From RGIG8748 sp045544515 (GTDB taxonomy: Bacteria; Bacillota; Clostridia; UMGS1810), in NCBI GenBank assembly GCA_045544515.1, contig JAZPZD010000008.1, positions 59,570 to 123,569 on the forward strand: DNA of 64,000 nucleotides, in the 5' to 3' direction. The translations under genes and the position numbers were made by a program. Positions 41,733 to 51,079 of this stretch are shown here, one piece after another (position 1 is the stretch's first letter; each line of letters begins with the position of its first letter). The notes below the pieces were generated by a model, which worked only from the letters and a program-made list of their open reading frames with translations, was not told the DNA's origin and did not search any database.

Positions 41733-42392
41733 TTATGCTCTTTTAAAAAGATTTTTTTCGAGCATACCGAACTTTTCTTTGATAGATGCCTTTTTGTCGT
41801 TTGTAACATCACTTTGCTTTTCGGATATATCAGCCTGTATGCCGCTAAGCTCTGCATCAATCTTTTTGAGTGTAAGCTCAACTGCATTTCTTACTTCGGA
41901 GATATAGCCCTTTGCAGTTTCAAGACGCTTAACCTCGTCTTGAACCTTGCCCTGTGCCTCGTCTATCATATCCTGTGCACGGACATTGGCATCATTTATC
42001 ATTGCGGTAGCACATTTTTCCGCGTTGATTATAGCGGTGCTTATAACATCGCTCTTTTCTCTTAATTCCTGTGTTTCGTCAGAGAGGTTCTTGTAATCGG
42101 TTTCAACCGCTGTCTTTGCCGCTGACATTTCGTCAAAAGCATCTTTTAATTCGAAAAGCTGTCTTTCCAACTGTTCTACCTTCAAAAGAAGTGCTTCCTT
42201 TTCTTCTGTCAATTTGCCGTTGTCAGCAGAAAGTGTATCGATGCGGCCATTTAACTCATTTTTTACATTTTCCGCTTCGTCTTTTTGTTTGTTAAGTACT
42301 GCTGCGTTTAATTCGTTCTGTTCAGCAATGTACTGACATACGCTCTTTTTACTGTATCCAAAGATACCTGTTTTTATCTGTGTAAGTTCCAT
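41733..42392 (-). CDS. DivIVA-like coiled-coil protein
   Basis: 219 residues. The N-terminal GIFGYSKKSVCQYIAEQN resembles the DivIVA/GpsB lipid-binding N-domain (G-Y-K--V--Y). Residues about 25-205 are nearly continuous charged coiled coil with Leu heptads. A polar division, chromosome-segregation or envelope-scaffold role is inferred from the family. ATG 42392 is preferred, with TTGGAG upstream, over an earlier start within the promoter region. Confidence 0.7.
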   Translation of the reverse strand: MELTQIKTGIFGYSKKSVCQYIAEQNELNAAVLNKQKDEAENVKNELNGRIDTLSADNGKLTEEKEALLLKVEQLERQLFELKDAFDEMSAAKTAVETDYKNLSDETQELREKSDVISTAIINAEKCATAMINDANVRAQDMIDEAQGKVQDEVKRLETAKGYISEVRNAVELTLKKIDAELSGIQADISEKQSDVTNDKKASIKEKFGMLEKNLFKRA

Positions 42393-42428
42393 AGTATCAA
42401 TCTCCAAAATATATTTTTTTACAACATA

Positions 42429-42457
42429 ATTATACATTGCGTATCTGATGTTGTCAA
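42429..42457 (-). promoter_or_regulatory. Consensus promoter of the DivIVA-like gene
   Basis: On the minus strand: TTGACA (42457-42452), 17-nt spacer, TATAAT (42434-42429), 37 nt before the ATG. Perfect sigma-A consensus. Confidence 0.8.
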
Positions 42458-42475
42458 CAATATTTTATCTGCCGT

Positions 42476-43366
42476 TTACCTGCAAGGCAGATGGCAAAAA
42501 TATTTTCTTACCATATGGTCCGGTCTGTACGAAAGCTTTGCTTTCCTTAACCCCTCTATGCCCATATCTTCTTCGCGGTTTATATATTTGTAATCTTTCC
42601 ATCTGTTTTTGGCAAATTCGTTGTTTATGGCTGCATATATGCCGTCGTATTGGGTGTCTGCCTTTTCTATATGAATAAGTGCACAATTATCTGTAAGTGC
42701 CTCGCCCACAGCAAATGCAGCAATAGAGCCGTCTATCTCTATAACTCCTCCTGAAAAATCAAACTCATCAAAATACCTAAACGCCCTTTTGATACTTTTT
42801 AATTCCTCGGTATAGCTATAGCTGTCCTCGTCCCTGTCCTTTAGCATAAGTCTGCCCGCAAGAGAAAGGCACTTGTCAAAATCCTCTTTTTGCATTTCTC
42901 TGTAGGTATAGTAATATTTGCTCCTAAATCTATTCAGATGATTTCTCTTTGAGTGGAGCTTTTTGCCCGAAAGGTTAATAAGAGATTCGGTAAGATATAC
43001 ATAATCATTAAACGCAATATTTTCTCTTACTCGGGTTTCGGGGTAAAGAGAGCATATATAATCTGCCTGCTGCCTGTTTGCAGAGGTAATCCGTATATCT
43101 TGCCCACGGGTTTTGAGATATGCCATAAGCTCATCTAAAACATTTTTTACATCGCCGTCGCCATATGGCATATAGCAATGGATTTTGCCGTTTGGCGAAG
43201 TGTTCAATATGATAAGAAAGCCGTCATACTCTGTGTAAACTGTGTTGTAATAGTCTTTCCAGATATACAAATTTGCAAAGCTGGTCTCGGAATTTTCGTA
43301 TTTATTTTTAAGGTAACTTTCAAAAAGCGCCTTGTCATCAATATCAAGTTTTTTAAACTCAAGCAT
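42476..43366 (-). CDS. DUF2156 (phosphatidylglycerol lysyltransferase C-domain-like) protein
   Basis: 296 residues, soluble. Tandem GNAT-like folds of the DUF2156 family: FANLYIWKDYYN near residue 30, KLHSKRNHLNRFRSKY in the centre, and INREEDMGIEGLRKAKLSYRPDHMVRKY at the end, a signature of this family. The family includes the catalytic part of MprF-type aminoacyl-phosphatidylglycerol synthases, but stand-alone clostridial members have unknown substrates. Directly follows radC (1 nt gap) on the same strand. Confidence 0.85.
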   Translation of the reverse strand: MLEFKKLDIDDKALFESYLKNKYENSETSFANLYIWKDYYNTVYTEYDGFLIILNTSPNGKIHCYMPYGDGDVKNVLDELMAYLKTRGQDIRITSANRQQADYICSLYPETRVRENIAFNDYVYLTESLINLSGKKLHSKRNHLNRFRSKYYYTYREMQKEDFDKCLSLAGRLMLKDRDEDSYSYTEELKSIKRAFRYFDEFDFSGGVIEIDGSIAAFAVGEALTDNCALIHIEKADTQYDGIYAAINNEFAKNRWKDYKYINREEDMGIEGLRKAKLSYRPDHMVRKYFCHLPCR

Positions 43367-43367
43367 A

Positions 43368-44075
43368 CTAATCCTCCACCAAATCCAACATTCCCCGCTG
43401 TGCCATACTTACGAATTTGTCGCCGCTGCATACAATGTGGTCTGTAACCTCTATTCCCAGACCCTCGAGAACTCTCATAATGCGTCCTGTTGCGTGCAAA
43501 TCTGTGTCCGACGGATGCGCTGTGTCGTTGGGGTGATTGTGTGCAAGTATAACTGAAACTGCCTTGCGTTCTAAAGCAAGCTCCACAATCCTGCGTATAT
43601 CTACTGTGGTGGAAGAAAAATCTCCCTTGCTTATTGTATCAACATTAAGAACATTCATTTTGGCATTAAGCGATATAAGAAGAAGTCTTTCCTCGGTATA
43701 TTCTTTCAAAAGCTCACAGCAAAATTCTCCTGCATCATCTATATCAGAAAGATGCCTGTTCTTTGGTCGCGAAGCTACTCTGCTTCTTAACTGACCTATA
43801 AAATTAAGAAATATTGCTGCTTCGTCTTTGATATTTTTGACTTTTTTGAGCTCATGCACCTTTGCCGAAAGTACATTGTCCAATGAACCAAATTTGTTAA
43901 TAAGCTCATGAGCTATTGTGTTGGTATTTTTTTGAGGAATTGCATAAAAGAGCAAAAACTCAAGTACCTCGTGTTCTTTAAAGGTGTCGAGCCCCTCTTT
44001 TAAAAAACGGTCCTTAACGCGTTTTCTGTGACCTTTGTGAATGTTTTCCTCTTTGTCTTTTGTTAATTCTTCCAT
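43368..44075 (-). CDS. radC: RadC-family JAMM-domain protein
   Basis: 235 residues. N-terminal helix-hairpin-helix-like region (FGSLDNVLSAKVHELKKVKNI), then the MPN/JAMM domain with the metal motif ILAHNHPNDTAHPSDTD. Historically called a DNA-repair protein, but the function is unproven. It lies downstream of tlyA in the dxs-tlyA cluster. Confidence 0.92.
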   Translation of the reverse strand: MEELTKDKEENIHKGHRKRVKDRFLKEGLDTFKEHEVLEFLLFYAIPQKNTNTIAHELINKFGSLDNVLSAKVHELKKVKNIKDEAAIFLNFIGQLRSRVASRPKNRHLSDIDDAGEFCCELLKEYTEERLLLISLNAKMNVLNVDTISKGDFSSTTVDIRRIVELALERKAVSVILAHNHPNDTAHPSDTDLHATGRIMRVLEGLGIEVTDHIVCSGDKFVSMAQRGMLDLVED

Positions 44076-44100
44076 ATTTCAAGCTCCAAATATACAAAAA

Positions 44101-44898
44101 TTACATTTCGTGAGATTTAGTAACTACGCTATCTATTATATCCTCGGTTACATTATTAGTATTTTCACCGTTTTTGGAAACATACATAAGATACTCTATA
44201 TTTCCCTCGGGACCTTTTATGGGCGAAAAATCAAGTCCGTTTACACAAAATCCCGTTTCGTAGGCGAATGAGGTTATATTCTCAATTACAGACCTATGCA
44301 CAGAGGCATCTCTTACTACACCCTTTTTGCCGACTTCTTCTCTTCCTGCTTCGAACTGGGGTTTGATAAGTGCCACAAGCTCTCCTCCGTCGGCTAAAAG
44401 CTCGTATACTACAGGAAGTACCAGTTTGAGAGATATAAAAGACACATCTATGGATACAAATTCTATTTTGTCTTGTATAAGGTCAAAATCCAGATAACGC
44501 ACATTGGTGCGTTCCATATTGACAACTCTCTCATCACTTCGCAGTTTCCAGGCAAGCTGGCCGTAGCCTACATCTACCGCGTAGACCTTTTTGGCACCGT
44601 TTTGCAGCATACAGTCGGTAAATCCGCCCGTCGAAGCTCCGATATCCGCACACACCTTGTCTGTGAGGTTAATCGGAAACACCTCAAGCGACTTTTCCAG
44701 TTTTAGTCCGCCGCGGCTCACATACTTAAGCTTGGCACCGCGTATTTCTATATTCATACCGTCTTTGATGCTTTCGCCCGCTTTAAATGCCTTCTGCCCG
44801 TTTACATAAACAGAGCCTGCCATTATGAGAGCTCTGCCCTTTTCCCTGCTTTCCACAAGACCGCGGTTTACAAGAGCAACATCTAACCTTTCTGCCAT
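44101..44898 (-). CDS. tlyA: TlyA-family rRNA 2'-O-methyltransferase / hemolysin-like protein
   Basis: 265 residues. N-terminal S4 RNA-binding domain (ERLDVALVNRGLVESREKGRALIMAG) and an FtsJ-type methyltransferase with ADIGASTGGFTDCMLQNGA (SAM motif I). Methylates 16S/23S rRNA cytidines in mycobacteria. Its start region overlaps the dxs stop; ATG 44898 is the family start, but ATGs at 44907 and 44910 are also in frame after AAAGGA. Confidence 0.92.
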   Translation of the reverse strand: MAERLDVALVNRGLVESREKGRALIMAGSVYVNGQKAFKAGESIKDGMNIEIRGAKLKYVSRGGLKLEKSLEVFPINLTDKVCADIGASTGGFTDCMLQNGAKKVYAVDVGYGQLAWKLRSDERVVNMERTNVRYLDFDLIQDKIEFVSIDVSFISLKLVLPVVYELLADGGELVALIKPQFEAGREEVGKKGVVRDASVHRSVIENITSFAYETGFCVNGLDFSPIKGPEGNIEYLMYVSKNGENTNNVTEDIIDSVVTKSHEM

Positions 44899-44899
44899 T

Positions 44900-46750
44900 T
44901 CAGACATCATTCCTTTGTGCATTGTATTGTTTTAGTATTCTTTGGTACACGCCGTCAACATCGAGCGAATAGAGCTTAAAGAGCTCGTCCTGTTTGCCGT
45001 GAGGAACAAAGCAGGTATCAAAGCCCAGATGCAGCTTGGGGATTGTGCAGTTTATATGAGATGCTACATACTGCCCCATACCGCCGTCTGTTACATTGTC
45101 TTCGATAGTTACAAAAAGCCTCTTGCCCGAAAGGTTTTCAAGAACAATTTCCTTGTCAAAAGGCTTTATCTGTCCCAGATTTACCACACAGGCACTTATG
45201 CCGTCTTTTTCCAGAAGTTTTGCCGCACCAACAGCAGTATAGACCATTCTTCCGCAAGAAAGGATAAGAATATCCTCGCCTTTTTTTACAACTGTGCCCT
45301 TGGTTACATCTGTTATCTTGTTATCATTAAAAGGCACACTGCATTTGGGATAACGAACGCACACAGGACCTGTGCATTCTTTCGCGGCGTAGTTTAGCAT
45401 TTCTTTAAGCTCGTCATAATCCGATGGCGAAAGCACCGTCATATTGGGCATATGGCAAAGCATTGACAGATCCAGAAGCCCGTTGTGTGTTTCGCCGTCT
45501 TCGCCTGTTAAACCTGCGTGGCCTATGGCAAACACAACATGCAAATTCTGCAGACAAACATCGTGCACAAGCTGGTCATACGACCTTTGCAAAAATGTGG
45601 AATAAAGACACACCACAGGGGTAATACCCTTGTTTGCCATTCCTGCCGCCATAGTGACTGCGTGTTCTTCGGCTATGCCGACATCAAAAAACCTATCGGG
45701 GAACTTGTTTGCAAATTCCGTAAGTCCGCATCCCGATGCCATAGCGGCGGTAATCGCCACAATTGAGGGGTCATTTTCTGCCATAGAACAGATAATGGAA
45801 GAAAATGCCGCATCATAGCTTATGTCGCTTCTTGAAATCCTTGAGGTTTCGCTGCTGACACCGTGAAATTTACTGGGGTTATCTTCGGCATCCCTGTAAC
45901 CGAGACCTTTTTTGGTATATGTGTGTATGATAACAGGTCCGTCGGTATTTTTTGCTTTTTCGAGAGCTGCGGTGACCTCTTCTATATTATTTCCGTCTAT
46001 GATACCCATATACGATATACCAAGTTGTTCAAAAAGAGGCTGGGCAATAGCGGCGTATTTAATTTTGTTTTTAATCTTTTGCAATAGCTTTCCGAGTGAT
46101 TTACCGCATTTGCCGAATTTATTGAGAAAGCCCTGAATGTTATTTTTGGTACTTACATATTTAGGGTTAAATCTCAACTTGGTAAGGTGCATAGATAGTC
46201 CGCCTACATTTTTGTGTATGGACATTGCGTTGTCGTTTAGTATGATAATCAGCTTGGTCTTTCTTAATCCTACATCATTTAATGCCTCAAAGCTCATCCC
46301 GCTGGTAAGTGCACCGTCGCCTATAAAGGCTATGATATGCTCGTCTGTTTTGACTAAATCGCGTGCACGAGCCATACCTACCGCCGCAGAAATAGAAGTC
46401 CCTGCGTGACCTACATCAAAAAAGTCGTACTCGCTTTCCGATTTTTTAGGAAATCCCGATATTCCTCCGAGATGCCTCAAGGTACAAAATCTGTCCTTGC
46501 GGCCTGTGAGCATTTTGTACACATAGCACTGATGACCTACATCGAAGATAATCTTGTCCTTTGGAAAGTCAAAGCTCTTTATCAGTGCAAGGGTAAGCTC
46601 CACCACGCCAAGATTCGATGCAAGATGCCCTCCGCTGTGCATTACATTATCTACAAGAAACTCACGGATTTCTTTAGTAAGCTGCTTGAGCTCTTTGCTA
46701 TTTAACTTTTTAACATCTTCGGGTGTATTTACCCTATCAAGAATTGCCAT
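44900..46750 (-). CDS. dxs: 1-deoxy-D-xylulose-5-phosphate synthase
   Basis: First step of the MEP isoprenoid pathway: pyruvate and glyceraldehyde-3-P to DXP; TPP-dependent. 616 residues. HSGGHLASNLGVVELTLAL, the TPP site IGDGALTSGMSFEALND...NDNAMSI, and the transketolase domain with FDVGIAEEHAVTMAAGMA are present. Follows ispA by 27 nt in the usual clostridial order. A short insert (GKCGKSLGKLLQKIKNKIK) is seen near residue 210, common in clostridial Dxs. Confidence 0.97.
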   Translation of the reverse strand: MAILDRVNTPEDVKKLNSKELKQLTKEIREFLVDNVMHSGGHLASNLGVVELTLALIKSFDFPKDKIIFDVGHQCYVYKMLTGRKDRFCTLRHLGGISGFPKKSESEYDFFDVGHAGTSISAAVGMARARDLVKTDEHIIAFIGDGALTSGMSFEALNDVGLRKTKLIIILNDNAMSIHKNVGGLSMHLTKLRFNPKYVSTKNNIQGFLNKFGKCGKSLGKLLQKIKNKIKYAAIAQPLFEQLGISYMGIIDGNNIEEVTAALEKAKNTDGPVIIHTYTKKGLGYRDAEDNPSKFHGVSSETSRISRSDISYDAAFSSIICSMAENDPSIVAITAAMASGCGLTEFANKFPDRFFDVGIAEEHAVTMAAGMANKGITPVVCLYSTFLQRSYDQLVHDVCLQNLHVVFAIGHAGLTGEDGETHNGLLDLSMLCHMPNMTVLSPSDYDELKEMLNYAAKECTGPVCVRYPKCSVPFNDNKITDVTKGTVVKKGEDILILSCGRMVYTAVGAAKLLEKDGISACVVNLGQIKPFDKEIVLENLSGKRLFVTIEDNVTDGGMGQYVASHINCTIPKLHLGFDTCFVPHGKQDELFKLYSLDVDGVYQRILKQYNAQRNDV

Positions 46751-46777
46751 AGTTCATACCTTTTTCCGTGGTAAAAT

Positions 46778-47629
46778 TTATGCGTTAAACAAAAAGTCCA
46801 AAAGACCTTTTAAAAACTCGTTATTTTCAAAACCATCAAGAATTTCCATTGCCTTTTTTGAGTGCAAGAGCATTCTTTCGCGTGCTTTTTCTCTGCCCAG
46901 AGTATTTATGAAATTGGGACTGTTCTGCTCGGTTTCCAAATCTTCCTCTTCGTCCTCAAAATCATCTCTTATCTGGAATGCAATGCCGAGATTGTACGCA
47001 AAATCCTTGAGCGATTTCAGTGTTTTAGCGTCGGTATCCGAACAAAGCGCCGCACTTTCCACACTTGTCATCATAAGAGCCATTGTCTTTTGCTCTATAA
47101 GGCGGATTAGCTTTTCTTCGGTTGCATCGGGCGATGCCATAAGCTCAATATCTCTTATCTGCCCGTTAATCATACCGTGTACTCCTGCGGCTCTGCCTAC
47201 GGATTTCATAGCTTTTATAGCACTCTGACCGCTTTTTTCACACTCATCTGCCATTACCTCAAATGCGGTATTAAGTAGTGCATCGCCTGCCAGAAGTGCT
47301 ATTGCCTCGCCGTACTTTTTGTGACAACTTGGCATAGAACGCCTAAAGTCCGCATTGTCCATACATGGAAGGTCGTCGTGAACAAGCGAAAACGCGTGTA
47401 TAAACTCTATCGCCGCGGCAAAAGGAAGAGCTTTTTCTTCGCTGCCTGTAAGCATCCTTGCCGTTTCCACACACAGTATCGAACGGATACGCTTTCCGCC
47501 GTTGAACACGCTGTAGCACATAGAGTCAAAGAGCACATCCTCGCAGTCGCTGTAATAGTCAAGGCAGCTGTGCATATATGTATCTATAAGTTCTATTCTT
47601 TGTTTGTACTCATTTAAAAAATCATTCAT
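46778..47629 (-). CDS. ispA: Geranylgeranyl/farnesyl diphosphate synthase
   Basis: Prenyl transferase extending DMAPP with IPP. 283 residues from ATG 47629; an in-frame ATG at 47644 is also possible. First Asp-rich motif DDLPCMDNADFRR, second Asp-rich motif QIRDDFEDEEED, GGKRIRSIL near the N-terminus. The start overlaps the end of xseB. Confidence 0.95.
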   Translation of the reverse strand: MNDFLNEYKQRIELIDTYMHSCLDYYSDCEDVLFDSMCYSVFNGGKRIRSILCVETARMLTGSEEKALPFAAAIEFIHAFSLVHDDLPCMDNADFRRSMPSCHKKYGEAIALLAGDALLNTAFEVMADECEKSGQSAIKAMKSVGRAAGVHGMINGQIRDIELMASPDATEEKLIRLIEQKTMALMMTSVESAALCSDTDAKTLKSLKDFAYNLGIAFQIRDDFEDEEEDLETEQNSPNFINTLGREKARERMLLHSKKAMEILDGFENNEFLKGLLDFLFNA

Positions 47630-47861
47630 CTTCGTTATCGGCATCGCTTTTAAACTCTGCCTCTCCTTTTTCTGTAAGAAGTGTTATCTTCTGTTTAGCA
47701 TTATCTATCATTTTGAGGCACTCTCCCGAGAGAGAAACACCTTTTTCAAACATTTCTATGCATTTGTCAAGAGGTGCATCGCCGTTTTCCAAATCGGCTA
47801 TAATCTTTTCTAATTCCTCTATATTTGTTTCAAAGGTTTTTTTCTGCGGCAAATCAATCAC
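47622..47861 (-). CDS. xseB: Exodeoxyribonuclease VII small subunit
   Basis: 79 residues. KTFETNIEELEKIIADLENGDAPLDKCIEMFEKG is the family core, forming a helical hairpin. Binds XseA to form the single-strand exonuclease. Overlaps xseA by four bases and ispA by eight. Confidence 0.95.
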   Translation of the reverse strand: MIDLPQKKTFETNIEELEKIIADLENGDAPLDKCIEMFEKGVSLSGECLKMIDNAKQKITLLTEKGEAEFKSDADNEDE

Positions 47862-49042
47862 TCCTTAATTTTACATTCCAGCTGTCCGTCGGAAACTTTG
47901 AGTATGAACTCATCGCCGGGGTTAGCATCGGCAGTTTTTCTTATAATTCTGCCGTCTTTTTCGGCTACGCTGTAACCCCTCGAAAGAACATTTACAGGGT
48001 TTAGTGCCCCGAGCTTGTACGAAGCATTGGAAAGCTTTGCAGACACTTTTTCTATATATCTTTCGTATGCATCTTTTAAATCCGACATACAGTCGTCGAG
48101 ATACTGCACTTTGGACGCTATTATATACAACGGGTCTTTTAATACTCTTGAATTTGTAAGATGCATAAGCCTTTCGCTTTTTATTTTAACAAGGCTTCCC
48201 AATGAAGAAACAAGCCTTGTATTGCACGATGTAAGAAAGCTCTTTAGTTCTGATATATCAGGGGTAGCTATCTCTGCCGCCGCAGATGGTGTGGGGGCTC
48301 TCCTGTCCGCTACAAAATCCGCAATGGTAAAGTCTGTTTCGTGACCTACTGCAGAAATTACGGGTATACGGGAATTGTATATTGCCATAGCAACCTCACG
48401 CTCGTTAAACGCCCACAAATCCTCTATTGAGCCACCGCCTCTGCCCACTATAAGTACATCGGCAAGGGAATTGCTATTGAAATATTCTACACCCTCACAT
48501 ATTGACGCCTTTGCACCAATGCCCTGAACCTGTGCAGGATAAATCTTTATATCACAAACGGGGTATCTGCGTTTTATCACATTGATAATATCTCTTACTG
48601 CAGCACCCGTAGATGCAGTTACAACACCTATGGTTTGGGGATAATTGGGTATGTCCTTTTTGTGTGCATCGTCAAAATAACCATTTGATTCGAGTTCTTT
48701 TTTGAGTTGTTCATACGCGGCATAGAGCTGGCCTATACCATCGGGAATAATGGTGTCTATATATAGCTGATATGCCCCGTCGCGTTCATAGACACTTACC
48801 CGTCCTACAGCAAGGACATTCATTCCGTCTTTGAGACCGAATTTGAGCGACGCCGCATTGGAACGGAACATAACCGCCTTAACAGAGCCTGTTTCGTCTT
48901 TTAGCGACATATACATATGCCCCGAATAGTGATGCTTGAAGTTGGATATTTCGCCCCTTACACACACCGAAGAAAGATTGATATCGGCATCCAATTTGTT
49001 TTTTATGTAACTATTTAGCTGACCAACCGTAACAGTATGCAT
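47858..49042 (-). CDS. xseA: Exodeoxyribonuclease VII large subunit
   Basis: 394 residues. N-terminal OB-fold (VCVRGEISNFKHHYSGHMYMSLKDE), catalytic domain with IGVVTASTGAAVRDI, DVLIVGRGGGSIEDLWAFN and SAVGHETDFTIADFVADRRAPTPSAAAE. Cuts single-stranded DNA in both directions. Lies 13 nt after nusB. Confidence 0.96.
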   Translation of the reverse strand: MHTVTVGQLNSYIKNKLDADINLSSVCVRGEISNFKHHYSGHMYMSLKDETGSVKAVMFRSNAASLKFGLKDGMNVLAVGRVSVYERDGAYQLYIDTIIPDGIGQLYAAYEQLKKELESNGYFDDAHKKDIPNYPQTIGVVTASTGAAVRDIINVIKRRYPVCDIKIYPAQVQGIGAKASICEGVEYFNSNSLADVLIVGRGGGSIEDLWAFNEREVAMAIYNSRIPVISAVGHETDFTIADFVADRRAPTPSAAAEIATPDISELKSFLTSCNTRLVSSLGSLVKIKSERLMHLTNSRVLKDPLYIIASKVQYLDDCMSDLKDAYERYIEKVSAKLSNASYKLGALNPVNVLSRGYSVAEKDGRIIRKTADANPGDEFILKVSDGQLECKIKE

Positions 49043-49055
49043 ACAATCACCAATA

Positions 49056-49457
49056 CTATTTTATTATATCCGCCAGAACACCGTTTACAAATGACGGTGC
49101 ATCATCATCCGAGAACTTCTTTGCAAGCTCTACCGCCTCATTAATAGACACCTGATAAGGAACATCGGCACAGTCAATCTCGCTAAGTGACAATCTCATT
49201 ATGGCAAGGTTGACCTTGGATATTCTGTCTATTGTCCAGTTTTTGAGAGAACGGCTTATCTTTTCGTCTATGGCATCGATATTGTCAAAGCAGCCCTTTA
49301 CGCTGGATAACACATACTCTCTGTCTTTTTCGTCAAGTTTGGCATAGTCCTCGCCCAAAGAATAAATCTCAATAATGCTTTCTATATCCGCATCCATATG
49401 AAACGGTATCTGGTATATCAACTTAAATGCACTCTCGCGTGCAGATTTTCTGCTCAT
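49056..49457 (-). CDS. nusB: Transcription antitermination factor NusB
   Basis: 133 residues, all-helical. SRKSARESAFKLIYQ start, central YLSSVKG-like helix and the C-terminal PYQVSINEAVELAKKFSDDDAPSFVNGVL signature. Binds boxA RNA with S10 in rRNA antitermination. A terminator hairpin lies upstream, so it probably starts a new unit or is reached by read-through from the Asp23 gene. Confidence 0.96.
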   Translation of the reverse strand: MSRKSARESAFKLIYQIPFHMDADIESIIEIYSLGEDYAKLDEKDREYVLSSVKGCFDNIDAIDEKISRSLKNWTIDRISKVNLAIMRLSLSEIDCADVPYQVSINEAVELAKKFSDDDAPSFVNGVLADIIK

Positions 49458-49488
49458 AGCTATCCTCCGTAGTAATTAATATAATTAA

Positions 49489-49515
49489 AACCCCGTCATA
49501 CAACTCGACGGGGTT
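49489..49515 (-). terminator. Terminator after the Asp23 gene
   Basis: 9-bp stem AACCCCGTC / GACGGGGTT with a 9-nt loop, 12 nt past the stop of the Asp23-family gene. Read leftward, an A/T-rich stretch follows with few consecutive T's, so termination may be partial. Confidence 0.65.
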
Positions 49516-49526
49516 TTTAAAAAAAA

Positions 49527-49931
49527 TTACTCATTTTCGTCTGTTGTATTGTCCTTGTTCACTGCCTGCACATTGTCGTCTGCAGGAATATCTATACCGA
49601 CTACCCGTACATTGACCTTGTCTACCTTAAGGCCTGTCATAAGCTCGGTTTCTTTCTTTATTGCGTCTTGTACATTCCACGCAACCTCGGGGATTTTGAC
49701 GCCGTATTTTACAACGATGTTGATATCTACCACCACAGTATCCTCGGTAATGGTTGCCTTGATACCGGATGCTACGGGCTTTTTGCTTATTCTCCTTGCT
49801 ATTTCGTCTACAAGGCCCACTCCCGTACCGCTTACACCGTCGATTTCCGAAACTGCAACAGATGCGATTGTTATTATAACCTCTTCGGATATTTTGATAT
49901 TGCCACTCTTTATTTCGTTATTTGCGTCCAT
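49527..49931 (-). CDS. Asp23/Gls24-family envelope stress protein
   Basis: 134 residues. GNIKISEEVIITIASVAVSEIDGVSG and VNIVVKYGVKIPEVAWNVQDAIKKETELMTGLKVDKVNVRVVGI are the Asp23 signatures. Family members form membrane-tethered networks and are induced by cell-wall or alkaline stress. The C-terminal tail is acidic. Located between spoIIIAH and nusB, the usual clostridial position. Confidence 0.93.
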   Translation of the reverse strand: MDANNEIKSGNIKISEEVIITIASVAVSEIDGVSGTGVGLVDEIARRISKKPVASGIKATITEDTVVVDINIVVKYGVKIPEVAWNVQDAIKKETELMTGLKVDKVNVRVVGIDIPADDNVQAVNKDNTTDENE

Positions 49932-50011
49932 AAAAAGTTCCTCCTAAATCAAATTAGTTTGAAGGTTAAAAACCTCCAACCTATTTACTCTTCTATAGTA
50001 TAACACAAAAT

Positions 50012-50551
50012 TTAATTAACTTCAACTATTTTTATATTATTATTTTGCGTAACTTCATAAATTATGTCGACAATTTTTGCAGTATCGCTTTTGCTTAATG
50101 CGTCCCTTTTTACGGTTACGGTGACATTTTCGTCTGTTATGTATACCACCGTCTGATTAAAACCCTTGGCAGAGAGCAGGTTCTGTGCGGTTACCTCATT
50201 TTCTTCAAATGTCATAATCTCGTTTAATTTTTTGTTCGCCTCGGCTCTTATTTCGTCGGAAACACTTGTGTCCGATATGGTTTTTTTAAGCTCATCATAT
50301 GTTTTGGACCTTTGGGTATCACGGTTTAACTTTTCCTGTGCAAAGAAGTCCTTTTCTTTTGGTTCCTTGGCGGCATCGGCATTTACCATTACGGTTTCGC
50401 CTGTCTCGGGTTCATCTATGTTCTGCTCTGTGACAGAGGCCACCGAATTTGCATCATCCTTGTCATATCTGTAATTGAGATACCCTGCTATCCCCAGCAT
50501 AAGCACCATTGCTGTTACAATCATTTGCTTTTTCTTAAACACCATAAACAT
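50012..50551 (-). CDS. spoIIIAH: Stage III sporulation protein AH
   Basis: 179 residues. One N-terminal transmembrane segment (about 9-26), then an acidic linker, then a YscJ/FliF-like ring domain (EVTAQNLLSAKGFNQTVVYITDENVTVTVK). On the mother-cell side it pairs with SpoIIQ across the septal space in the feeding-tube channel. Last gene of the spoIIIA operon. Confidence 0.93.
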   Translation of the reverse strand: MFMVFKKKQMIVTAMVLMLGIAGYLNYRYDKDDANSVASVTEQNIDEPETGETVMVNADAAKEPKEKDFFAQEKLNRDTQRSKTYDELKKTISDTSVSDEIRAEANKKLNEIMTFEENEVTAQNLLSAKGFNQTVVYITDENVTVTVKRDALSKSDTAKIVDIIYEVTQNNNIKIVEVN

Positions 50552-50560
50552 ATCAATCCC

Positions 50561-51079
50561 TCAATCCTTTGACAATATTTTTACTCTGTGAAGCGAAACA
50601 CCCACCGCAGAGCTTACTGCATCAGTAATGGCGGCATCAAGGTCTGATCTTCCCAGTCCTTTTGCCGCAATTATTACACCTCTTATCTGGGGCAGAGTTT
50701 CCTCTTTTACAAACGGATATTGCTCGTTGCCCTCTTTTTTTGTTACCGCTGTTGTTTTGTGCGAAAATGATTTTTGTCCGTCTCTTTCGCTGCTTTCCTC
50801 TTCGGTTTCGGTTGCAACCTTTTTGACTCCCGAATTTTCGTATGTAACAAAAACCGTTGCATCGCTTACACCGTCTATTGAATTTATGATTTCTTCCAGT
50901 CTTTTTTCTATATCCGATGCATCGGGAACAGTGTTTAATTGCACATTTTCCTCACGGGGCGGCGGTTTATCCGAAGAAAACCCCGAAAGAAGTACAATAA
51001 TAACCCCAAACGAAAGTGCCGCAAAAAGATATATCGGCTTTATGCTTTTTAGTTTCTTGAAATCCATCTTGTGTATCAC
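50561..51079 (-). CDS. spoIIIAG: Stage III sporulation protein AG
   Basis: 172 residues. N-terminal transmembrane helix (about 14-32), then a ring-building motif domain with SIDGVSDATVFVTYENSG and VRGV-like PQIRGVIIAAKGLGRSDLDAAITDAVSSAVGVSLHRVKI. Forms the large ring of the SpoIIIA-SpoIIQ complex. Overlaps spoIIIAF by four bases. Confidence 0.94.
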   Translation of the reverse strand: MIHKMDFKKLKSIKPIYLFAALSFGVIIVLLSGFSSDKPPPREENVQLNTVPDASDIEKRLEEIINSIDGVSDATVFVTYENSGVKKVATETEEESSERDGQKSFSHKTTAVTKKEGNEQYPFVKEETLPQIRGVIIAAKGLGRSDLDAAITDAVSSAVGVSLHRVKILSKD